The notes under the pieces are model-generated. The model was not told the origin of the DNA, ran no database searches, and saw nothing but the letters and a program-made list of their open reading frames with translations. A DNA stretch of 21,061 nt from the NCBI GenBank assembly GCA_023416135.1, contig JAEZIF010000516.1:1-21061 (forward strand), given 5' to 3'. The position numbers and the translations under genes are program-made. Positions 1 to 6,965 of the stretch are shown here, piece after piece (position 1 is the stretch's first letter; every line of letters begins with the position of its first letter). The stretch comes from Pseudomonadota bacterium. GTDB lineage: Bacteria; Pseudomonadota; Alphaproteobacteria; Reyranellales; Reyranellaceae.

Positions 1-201
1 GTCATCGGCGCTGCCGTAAATTTCGCCGCCAAGCTCGAAAAGCACAATAAAGACGAGGAAACTCGGGCTTTGACCGACGTCCGAACCCATCAGCTGGCCG
101 AACAGCAAGGTTATGTCGCACCATTGCCACGCGAGCGCCGGATCGGCCGGTTGGTGGGTGGCGTCAGCGAACCGGTCGACATCGTGGTCCTGGCAAAGTG
201 A
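1..201 (+). CDS. 3' end of an adenylate/guanylate cyclase-like protein (partial)
   Basis: An open frame enters from the left edge and ends at a TGA at 199-201, giving 66 C-terminal residues. The first residues read VIGAAVNFAAKLE. This resembles the class III nucleotide cyclase motif G-x2-VNxAARLE, whose Asn and Arg stabilise the transition state during cAMP or cGMP formation. The end, GGVSEPVDIVVLAK, resembles the usual end of such a domain (a G-V-x-E-P-V-x-hydrophobic strand). Here Lys stands where the canonical Arg is expected (Asn 7 and Lys 11 of the visible fragment), so activity cannot be assumed. The N-terminal part, including the metal-binding aspartates, lies outside the window. The match rests on one motif and one end strand, so the family call is good but not certain. 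Confidence 0.72.
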   Translation, partial: VIGAAVNFAAKLEKHNKDEETRALTDVRTHQLAEQQGYVAPLPRERRIGRLVGGVSEPVDIVVLAK

Positions 202-291
202 TGAGGGGGCAGACCCCGTTGCCTTGCCCTTTCCCCATTCGGGGCCTATGTAATTTGCAACGCTTCAAGAACGGGTTGGCGGAGCGCCATC

Positions 292-1023
292 GTGGGTAAC
301 AACTACGACATCATCCTCATCGGGCTGGTCGCGGTCTTCTTGATCCTGCGGCTGCGCTCCGTCCTCGGCAAGCGCACGGGCAACGAGCGCCCGCCGGCGC
401 GCGATCCGTTCGCGCCGCCGACCGCCACGCCGCGTGTCGGTGACCGTGGCGATGCGCCGGCCAATCAGGGCAACGACAATGTCGTGTCGCTGCCGACGGC
501 CAATGCGCCGTCGCCGCGTCCGCCGCTCGCCACCAGCGGGCCCGGGGGCATGCGCGCCACCGTGCGGCCGGCGGCCGCGGCCGGCGTCGCCGCCATTCGC
601 GCGGCCGATCCCGGTTTCGAGCCGCTCGGCTTCACCGCCGGCGCCCGCGCTGCCTTCACCGCCATCGTCGAGGCTTTCGCCAAGGGCGATACGTCGGCCC
701 TTCGGCCGCTGCTCGACGGGCCGACCTTCTCGAGCTTCGAATCGGCGATCCGCGGCCGTATCGAGCGCAAGGAAAAGGCCGAGACGACGTTGATCGGCTT
801 CGAGGCCTCCGACATCTCGGCCGCCGAGCTCCAGGGCAGCAACGCCAACGTCACCGTCCGCTTCGTCAGCGAGCAGATCAACGTGCTGCGCAATGCCGAA
901 AGCCAGATCATCGACGGTAACCCCAACGAGGTACAGAAGGTGATCGATCTCTGGACGTTCCGTCGCGACACCAAGTCCAGCGATCCGAACTGGCTGCTGG
1001 TAAAGACAGAAAGCGAAGGCTGA
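292..1023 (+). CDS. Tim44/TimA-like membrane-anchored protein
   Basis: This 243-residue protein has one N-terminal membrane segment (about residues 6-22, IILIGLVAVFLIL) followed by a basic stretch. A Pro/Ala-rich low-complexity linker covers about residues 30-105. The C-terminal Tim44-like domain (about 108-241) starts near FEPLGFTAGARAAF and ends with the family-typical strand pair around LWTFRRDTKSSDPNWLLVKTE. In mitochondria Tim44 tethers Hsp70 to the TIM23 import channel. Alphaproteobacterial homologues (TimA) are inner-membrane proteins whose job is poorly defined. The GTG start at 292 is chosen because GGAG lies 7 bases upstream and the membrane segment follows at once. The stop is only 17 bases before mltA, so the two genes are probably cotranscribed, which suggests an envelope role (inference). 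Confidence 0.88.
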   Translation: MGNNYDIILIGLVAVFLILRLRSVLGKRTGNERPPARDPFAPPTATPRVGDRGDAPANQGNDNVVSLPTANAPSPRPPLATSGPGGMRATVRPAAAAGVAAIRAADPGFEPLGFTAGARAAFTAIVEAFAKGDTSALRPLLDGPTFSSFESAIRGRIERKEKAETTLIGFEASDISAAELQGSNANVTVRFVSEQINVLRNAESQIIDGNPNEVQKVIDLWTFRRDTKSSDPNWLLVKTESEG

Positions 1024-1040
1024 GGGAGGCTCTTTCGATT

Positions 1041-2147
1041 ATGCGCTGGAGCGTCCTGTCCGGCGTCGCTGGCTTGTTGGCCGCGGCCGGTCTGCTGGTT
1101 GCTTGTGCCGATGGCACGGGCCCAGCGAACGAGCAGCGTGTGGCGATGGCGCCCATTTCCTTCAATGAGATCGCCGGTTGGACCGACGACAAGCACGCCG
1201 AGGCGCTGGCCTCGTTCCGCCGCTCCTGCGCCAAGCTGACGGCCGGGCCCGACACCAAGATCGCGACCGACGGCGGCTTCAAGACGATCACGCCGGCGGA
1301 GTGGAAGAAGATCTGCGATTCGGCTGCGGTGGTGAAGGCGGGCGACGATCGGGCCGCGCGCTCCTTTTTCGAGGACAACTTCCGGCCGCTGGTCGTCCAG
1401 GTGCCGGGCAAGTTCACCGGCTATTTCGAGCCCGACATGCGCGGCAGCAAGGCGCCGTCGCGGCTCTTCACCGTGCCGGTCTATCGCCGGCCGACCGATC
1501 TCACCGACAAGCCCTTCTACACGCGCGCCGAAATCGAGCAGGGCGCGCTAAAGGGCAAGGGGCTCGAGATCGCCTACGTGCAGGATCCGGTGGCGCTGTT
1601 CGAGGTTCAGGTCCAGGGCAGCGGCCGCATCCAGCTCGCCGAGGGCGGCGCCATCAATCTCGGTTTCGACGGCTCCAACAACCGGCCCTATACGGCGATC
1701 GGCAATGTGCTGCTCGAGATGGGCGTGTTCACCAGCAAGGAGCAGGCGACGTGGCCCGCGATCCGCGACTGGCTGAAGCGCAACCCGGCGCAGGCGCGCG
1801 ACGTGATGCGCAAGAATGAGCGCTACATCTTCTTCAGGGACACGCGCACGCAAGGCGCCGTCGGCGCCGAGGGCGTCCAGCTCACGCCCCAGCGCAGCGT
1901 CGCCATCGATACCGCCTTCACGCCCTACGGCACGCCGATCTGGATCGACACGGTGCGGCCGGCGGCGCGCAAGCCCGGTGCCACCGAACCCTATCGTCGC
2001 CTCGTCATCGCCCAGGATGCCGGCACGGCCATCCGGGGACCGGCGCGCGGCGACGTGTTCTTCGGAACCGGCCCGCAGGCCGCCGACTGGGCCGGCCGCA
2101 TGAACAGCGGCGGCCGTGCGATCGTGCTGGTCCCGAACAAGGGCTGA
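1041..2147 (+). CDS. mltA: Membrane-bound lytic murein transglycosylase A (MltA family lipoprotein)
   Basis: MltA cleaves the MurNAc-GlcNAc bond of peptidoglycan and leaves 1,6-anhydromuramic ends. The 368-residue product begins with a lipoprotein signal ending in the lipobox LLVAC (Cys22), so it should be lipid-anchored in the envelope. The MltA domain follows: GKFTGYFEP (about 123-131), FEVQVQGSGRIQL (about 187-199), and a C-terminal 3D domain. The 3D domain has VAID-TAFTPYGTPIWID (Asp290, Asp303) and IAQDAGTAIRGPARGDVF (Asp326, Asp338), the conserved acidic residues of the fold that holds the catalytic Asp. Length is normal for the family. GGGAGG at 1024-1029 serves the ATG at 11 bases. 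It sits directly behind the Tim44-like gene. The next gene is convergent, and no clear terminator is visible in the 43-base gap. Confidence 0.93.
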   Translation: MRWSVLSGVAGLLAAAGLLVACADGTGPANEQRVAMAPISFNEIAGWTDDKHAEALASFRRSCAKLTAGPDTKIATDGGFKTITPAEWKKICDSAAVVKAGDDRAARSFFEDNFRPLVVQVPGKFTGYFEPDMRGSKAPSRLFTVPVYRRPTDLTDKPFYTRAEIEQGALKGKGLEIAYVQDPVALFEVQVQGSGRIQLAEGGAINLGFDGSNNRPYTAIGNVLLEMGVFTSKEQATWPAIRDWLKRNPAQARDVMRKNERYIFFRDTRTQGAVGAEGVQLTPQRSVAIDTAFTPYGTPIWIDTVRPAARKPGATEPYRRLVIAQDAGTAIRGPARGDVFFGTGPQAADWAGRMNSGGRAIVLVPNKG

Positions 2148-2190
2148 CCACGCGTCGACCTCCGGGTCCCACTTCTGTCACTCGCTGCTC

Positions 2191-5100
2191 TCAGGACGAC
2201 TGAAGGACTGCCTCGGCGGCCGTCGGGATCTCCGGGCGTCGCCGCGAGAAGATGCTGAGCGCTGCTGGCAGCACGGTCAGGATCAGGACCGGTGCGAGAA
2301 GCGTGCCGCCGACCACGACGACGGCGAGCGGACGCTGCACCTGGCTGCCGATCGCCGTCGAGAAGGCCGCCGGGATCAGGCCGACGCAGGCTGCGATGCA
2401 GGTCATCAACACCGGCCGCATCTGCTGATCGCAGGTCTCGGCGAGCGCACGGTCCCGCTCCAGGCCGGATCCGATAAGGCGATTGTAGCAGCCCACCACC
2501 ATGATGCCGTTCATGGCGGCGATGCCAAACAGGGCGACGAAGCCGATGGCGGCCGAAATGCTGAACGGCATGTCGGCCAGAAACAGGCCGAAGATTCCGC
2601 CGACCAAGGCCATCGGGATGGCGCTGCCGGCCAGCAGCGTGTCGGTGAGCGAGCCGAAGCTGACATAGAGCAGCAACAGGATCACGCCGATGGCGATCGG
2701 CACGGCGATCGACAGCCGCGCGATGGCGCTCTCGAAGTTGGCGAAGTCGCCGGCCCAATCGAGGCGATAGCCGCTCGGCAGCTTCACCTCCTGCTCGGCC
2801 TTCTGCTGAGCTTCGAGCACCGCACCGCCCAGGTCGCGGCCGCGTACCGAGAACTTGACCGGGATGTACCGCTCCTGCTGCTCGCGGTAGATGTAGAAGG
2901 CGCCGGTCGTCAGGCCGACGTCGGCGACCTCGGCCAGTGGAACCTGAACGACGCTGCCGTTGGGCCCCGGTGTCCCGATGGCGATGCGCCTGAGCGCCTC
3001 AATGCTCTCGCGATAGCGCGGTGCCAGCCGGACCATCATCGGGAAGTGCCGGTCGCTGCCCTCCTCGTAGAGGTCGCCGGCCGCCTGGCCGCCGACGGCA
3101 GCCTGGATGGTGGCGTTGATGTCGCCCGGCGACAGGCCGTAACGCGCGGCCTTCTGGCGATCGATGTCGATGCGGATGATCGGCTGGCCGAGCAGGGGCG
3201 GCACCTGGATGTCGGTGATGCCGCGGATCTTCTCCAGCACGCCACGGATCTCGACGGCGATCTTGCGCAACGTGGCGAGATCGGGGCCGCTGATCTTGAT
3301 GGCGTTCTCGGCATCGATGCCGGAGGCCGCCTCCTGGACGTTGTCCTGGATATACTGCGAGAAGGCGAAGGTGACGCCGGGGAAGGTCCTGCGCAGTGCG
3401 TTCCCCATCTCGGCGATCAGGTCCTCCTTGGATAATCCCTTGCGCCAGGCGTCGAAGGGCTTCAGCGGCACGAAGAATTCGACGTTGGAGAAGCCATCGG
3501 GATCGGTGCCGTCGTCGGGCCGGCCATGCTGGGTGATCACGGTCTCGACTTCCGGGAAGCTCTTGACCAGGCGACGCATCTGGTTGGCGTAGGCATTGCC
3601 CTCGTCGAGAGACACTGAGGGCGGCAGCGCCGCGCGCAGCCAGATGTTGCCCTCCTCGAGCTTGGGCAGGAACTCCAGCCCGACCGTGCCAGCCGCCAGG
3701 CCGGCCGCGACCACGAGGGCGAGGCCCGTCGCGACCGTGAGGCCGCGCCGCGCCAGCGCCACCGCGATCACGCGCCGATACATGCGGCGCAGGCCGCGCA
3801 CGACGATGGTCTCCTTCTCCGACACCTTCTCCGGCAGCAGCAGCGCCGCCAGCGCCGGTGACACCGTGAAGGTGGCAAGAAGACCGCCGGACAGGGCGTA
3901 GGCGTAGGTCTTGGCCATCGGGCCGAAGATGTGGCCTTCGACGCCCGACAGTGTGAACAACGGCAGGAAGCCCGCGATGATGATGGTGGCCGAGAAGAAG
4001 ATCGCCCGCGTCACCTCGCCCGAGGCGTGGTAGATCGTGGCGATCTTGCCGGTCATGCCGCGCGGCGTCGGCTGCGTGTAGTGAGGCCTGTGACCGGCAC
4101 TCGCTTCGGCGAGATGGCGGAAGATGTTCTCGACCATGATCACCGTGGCGTCGACGATGATTCCGAAGTCGATGGCGCCCATCGACAGCAGGTTCGCGGA
4201 CTCGCCCGACAGCACCAGGATGACCACGGCGAACAGCAATGCGAAGGGAATGGTGGCCGACACGATCAGCGCGCTGCGCAGGTCGCCGAGGAACAGCCAC
4301 TGGATGGCGAAGATGAGCAGCACGCCCATCACCATGTTGTGCAGCACGGTGCGGGTCGTTATGTCGACCAGCACGCTGCGATCGTAGATGCGCTCGATCC
4401 GCACGCCGGGCGGCAGCAGGTCCGAGCTGTTGATCCTGTCGACCTCGGCCTCGACCAGGCGCAGGGCCTGCATGGTCTTCGCGCCGCGCCGCATCAGCAC
4501 GATGCCCTGCACGACATCGTCGTCGTCGTGACCGGCGACGCCGAGCCGCGGCTCATGGCCGACCGAGACGGTGGCGACGTCGGACACCAGAACCGGCGCG
4601 CCATCGCGCACCGTCAGCATGGTGTGACGGATGTCGTCCATGGTGCGGATCTGGCCGACGCTCCTGATCACCGCCGACTGCGGGCCGAGATTGATGGTGT
4701 TGGCGCCGACATTGATATTGGCGCCCGTCAGCGCGTCCAGCACGTGCTTCAGCGTGATGCCGTAGGCCAGAAGCTTGTCGAGATCGACGGTGATGTCATA
4801 GGTCTTGCTCTTGCCGCCCCAGGTCGTGACGTCGATCACGCCCGGCACCGATTTCAGCCGGCGCAGCAGGATCCAGTCCTGGATGGTCTTGAGATCGGTG
4901 ACGGTGAAGCCCGCGGGCCCGACGACACGATAGCGGAAGATCTCGCCGATCGGACTCGTCGGCGAAATGATGGGCTGCGCACCGTTCGGCAATGGCCCGA
5001 GCTGCGACAGACGATTGACCACCATCTGCGAAGCCTGGGCGTAGGTGAGGTCGTAGGTGAACTGGACCTTCACGTCACTGAGGCCGGTCAACGAGACCGT

Positions 5101-5346
5101 GCGGATCGACTCCACGAAGGGAAGCCCCGCCATCTGCACCTCGATCGGGATCGTGATGTAGCGCTCCATCTCGTCGGACGACTGGCCGGGATTCTGCGTC
5201 ACGATGTCGACCAGGGGAGGCACTGGATCGGGATAGGCCTCGATATTGAGGTTGCTGTAAGCGAACAAGCCGCCGGCGATCATCGCCACGCTCAGGATCA
5301 TCACAAGGATGCGCTGACGAACAGCTGCGCCGATGACTGCCTGCAT
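2191..5346 (-). CDS. CzcA/CusA-family heavy-metal efflux RND pump, copy 1
   Basis: This 1051-residue protein has full length for an inner-membrane HME-RND pump, which exports metal ions through a tripartite complex using the proton gradient. The N-terminal membrane helix (about 11-30) leads into the periplasmic loop LNIEAYPDPVPPLVDI. The fourth membrane segment reads AIDFGIIVDATVIMVEN, with Asp393, Asp399 and Glu406. Their spacing matches the essential Asp402/Asp408/Glu415 of Cupriavidus CzcA. A second helix bundle ends near residue 1030. Near residue 672 a Glu stands where, by remembered alignment, CusA has a copper-binding Met, so a CzcA-like substrate is more likely than Cu(I); this is inference. 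It is the last gene of the efflux operon, 77 bases after the outer-membrane gene. A weak AGG lies 7 bases before the ATG, inside a potential hairpin. It is a close paralogue of the pump at 6965-10117. Confidence 0.93.
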   Translation of the reverse strand: MQAVIGAAVRQRILVMILSVAMIAGGLFAYSNLNIEAYPDPVPPLVDIVTQNPGQSSDEMERYITIPIEVQMAGLPFVESIRTVSLTGLSDVKVQFTYDLTYAQASQMVVNRLSQLGPLPNGAQPIISPTSPIGEIFRYRVVGPAGFTVTDLKTIQDWILLRRLKSVPGVIDVTTWGGKSKTYDITVDLDKLLAYGITLKHVLDALTGANINVGANTINLGPQSAVIRSVGQIRTMDDIRHTMLTVRDGAPVLVSDVATVSVGHEPRLGVAGHDDDDVVQGIVLMRRGAKTMQALRLVEAEVDRINSSDLLPPGVRIERIYDRSVLVDITTRTVLHNMVMGVLLIFAIQWLFLGDLRSALIVSATIPFALLFAVVILVLSGESANLLSMGAIDFGIIVDATVIMVENIFRHLAEASAGHRPHYTQPTPRGMTGKIATIYHASGEVTRAIFFSATIIIAGFLPLFTLSGVEGHIFGPMAKTYAYALSGGLLATFTVSPALAALLLPEKVSEKETIVVRGLRRMYRRVIAVALARRGLTVATGLALVVAAGLAAGTVGLEFLPKLEEGNIWLRAALPPSVSLDEGNAYANQMRRLVKSFPEVETVITQHGRPDDGTDPDGFSNVEFFVPLKPFDAWRKGLSKEDLIAEMGNALRRTFPGVTFAFSQYIQDNVQEAASGIDAENAIKISGPDLATLRKIAVEIRGVLEKIRGITDIQVPPLLGQPIIRIDIDRQKAARYGLSPGDINATIQAAVGGQAAGDLYEEGSDRHFPMMVRLAPRYRESIEALRRIAIGTPGPNGSVVQVPLAEVADVGLTTGAFYIYREQQERYIPVKFSVRGRDLGGAVLEAQQKAEQEVKLPSGYRLDWAGDFANFESAIARLSIAVPIAIGVILLLLYVSFGSLTDTLLAGSAIPMALVGGIFGLFLADMPFSISAAIGFVALFGIAAMNGIMVVGCYNRLIGSGLERDRALAETCDQQMRPVLMTCIAACVGLIPAAFSTAIGSQVQRPLAVVVVGGTLLAPVLILTVLPAALSIFSRRRPEIPTAAEAVLQSS

Positions 5347-5351
5347 ATCGT

Positions 5352-5400
5352 GACCTGTCCAGATGTCCGCCGTCGCGACGGCGGTAGCCCCTTACAGGTC
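5352..5400 (-). promoter_or_regulatory. Nested inverted repeat covering the ribosome binding site of RND copy 1
   Basis: A perfect 18-bp palindrome, CCGCCGTCGCGACGGCGG, lies at 5367-5384. It is flanked by a second perfect 7-bp inverted repeat, GACCTGT at 5352-5358 and ACAGGTC at 5394-5400. In the minus-strand transcript this could fold as an outer stem around a GC-rich inner hairpin. The outer stem's second arm contains the only Shine-Dalgarno-like AGG before the pump's ATG at 5346. No T-run follows, so a simple intrinsic terminator is unlikely. A translational or mRNA-processing control element, or a protein-binding site, are the readings left. The repeats are seen directly; the function is inferred. 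Confidence 0.45.
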
Positions 5401-5423
5401 TCTTACGATACGTGGCTTACAGC

Positions 5424-6965
5424 TTACTGACTTACGGTCCGCACCGGCTGTGGCGGTTTCGGCGCCTTGCACACCATGCGCTGCGCCGGATTGGTCGGCT
5501 GGTCGCGATTCCACCAGCCGCCGCCCAGCGCCTGGAACAATGCAGCGGTGTCCATCAGACGATTGGCCTGCGCCTGAATGCGCGCCAGCAACGCCTGCTG
5601 GTAGGTGAGTTCGGCGATGAGCACGACGACGTAGGTCGTGTCGCCGACATCGAGCCGGCGGCGCGCAATGTTGAGGCTCGTCGCCGACGCCTGCTCGGCC
5701 GTCACGGTCGCCTTCAGCGCCTGGGCGTCGTATTCGAGCGCACGCAGCGTGTCGGCGACGTTCCGGAAGGCGAGGAGAACCGTCGATTCGTACTGCGCCT
5801 GGGCCTGCTCGAGTGACGCCTGTGCGGCCCGCTTCTTGGCCTGCAGCGCGCCACCGTCGAGCAGCGGCTGCAGGATGCCGCCACTGACGACGCTGTAAGC
5901 CGGGCCAACTGCCGGGCTGAACAGCGAACCCAAGGTCAGCGCCTGAGAGCCGATCGCCGATGACAGGTTGATCTGCGGCAATTGGGCGGCCATGGAGACG
6001 CCAACCAGCGCCGAAGCCGAATGAACGTTGGCCTCGGCGGCGCGGATGTCGGGCCGCTGCTCGACCAGGCGCGCGGGCAGGCTGATGGGCAGGTCGGCCG
6101 GCAGCTTCAGGTCGTTGAGCTGGAAGGTCTCGGCCAGCGCCGTGCTGGGCAAGTTGCCGGTCAGGGTGGCGAGCAGATTGCGCTGCTGAGCCAGTGCCTT
6201 CTGCAGGGGCGGCAAGGTCGCCTCGGCCTGCGCCAGCGCAGCCTCCTGGGCGGCCACATCGGCACCGGATATGGCGCCTAGCCCCGCCTGGCCCTGCAGG
6301 ATGCCGAGCGTCTCGCGCTGGGCAGCGATGATGCGCTGGGTCGCCTGGACCTGGGCACGCAGCGATGCCTCGGTGATCGCTGCCACCACCACGTTGGAAG
6401 CAAGCGTGAGATAGGCCGCCTCGAGCAGAAAGCATTGCGCTTCGGCCTGCGCCTCGGCCGATTCGATGGCGCGCCGCGTACCTCCCCAGACGTCGACCGA
6501 ATAGGTGATGTTGAGCAGCGCCGTGAACAGGCTGAACACGAAGTTGTTGGGGTCGGCCGTCGGCGCCGACAGCACGGTAGGAGCCTGGGTCTGCGCCGCC
6601 GTACCCGCCACGCTGACGGTCGGGAACAGCGTCGCCCGCTGGGCCCGCGCCGTCTGTTGCGACACTTTCAGTGCCGCGACGGCAGACTTGATGTCGGGGT
6701 TGGCCCTGAGCGATCGGTCGATCAGACCGTTGAGCGGCTGCGACTGGAAGACCATCCACCACTGGTTCGGGATGTCGAGGTTTTGCACCACGCGCTGGGC
6801 TTCGCCGCCAGGGATGCCGGCCGAGACGAGGTTTAGGGGCGTGCCTTCGTCAGGCAGATAGCGATTGGTCGGCGGCGGCTCGGGCGTCTTGTAGTCGGGA
6901 CCGACCATGCAGGCGCCGAGCGACGCCGCCAGTGCGAGGCTGGCGGCATATCGTATGCGTGCCAT
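5424..6965 (-). CDS. RND efflux outer-membrane lipoprotein channel (NodT/OprM/CusC family)
   Basis: This 513-residue product is the TolC-like exit duct of the tripartite pump. It starts with a lipoprotein signal, MARIRYAASLALAASLGAC, with lipobox Cys19, followed by MVGPDYKTPEPP, the usual beginning of this family. Two outer-membrane-efflux repeats follow: residues near WWMVFQSQPLNGLIDRSLRANPDI open the first, and LPARLVEQRPDIRAAEANVHSA opens the second. Long Ala/Gln-rich segments form the periplasmic coiled-coil barrel. The ATG at 6965 overlaps the TGA of the upstream pump by one base (TGATG), so translation is probably coupled. The same frame stays open upstream, but the signal peptide and overlap fix the start here. 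It serves the pump at 6965-10117 and perhaps also the downstream paralogue. Confidence 0.93.
   Translation of the reverse strand: MARIRYAASLALAASLGACMVGPDYKTPEPPPTNRYLPDEGTPLNLVSAGIPGGEAQRVVQNLDIPNQWWMVFQSQPLNGLIDRSLRANPDIKSAVAALKVSQQTARAQRATLFPTVSVAGTAAQTQAPTVLSAPTADPNNFVFSLFTALLNITYSVDVWGGTRRAIESAEAQAEAQCFLLEAAYLTLASNVVVAAITEASLRAQVQATQRIIAAQRETLGILQGQAGLGAISGADVAAQEAALAQAEATLPPLQKALAQQRNLLATLTGNLPSTALAETFQLNDLKLPADLPISLPARLVEQRPDIRAAEANVHSASALVGVSMAAQLPQINLSSAIGSQALTLGSLFSPAVGPAYSVVSGGILQPLLDGGALQAKKRAAQASLEQAQAQYESTVLLAFRNVADTLRALEYDAQALKATVTAEQASATSLNIARRRLDVGDTTYVVVLIAELTYQQALLARIQAQANRLMDTAALFQALGGGWWNRDQPTNPAQRMVCKAPKPPQPVRTVSQ

Noticed and set aside
202..291. Promoter and short hairpin before the Tim44-like gene
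   Set aside because: TTGCCC at 224-229 and TATGTA at 247-252 have correct spacing but poor matches. GGGG-CAGA-CCCC is only 4 bp, too weak to annotate.
2148..2190. Terminator between mltA and the convergent pump gene
   Set aside because: No stem of useful length with a T-run is present in the 43 bases.
3931..5430. A 499-residue plus-strand open frame across the first RND gene
   Set aside because: The composition is extremely rich in Asp, His, Arg and Gly with no recognisable motif. It is a reverse-complement shadow of the conserved pump.
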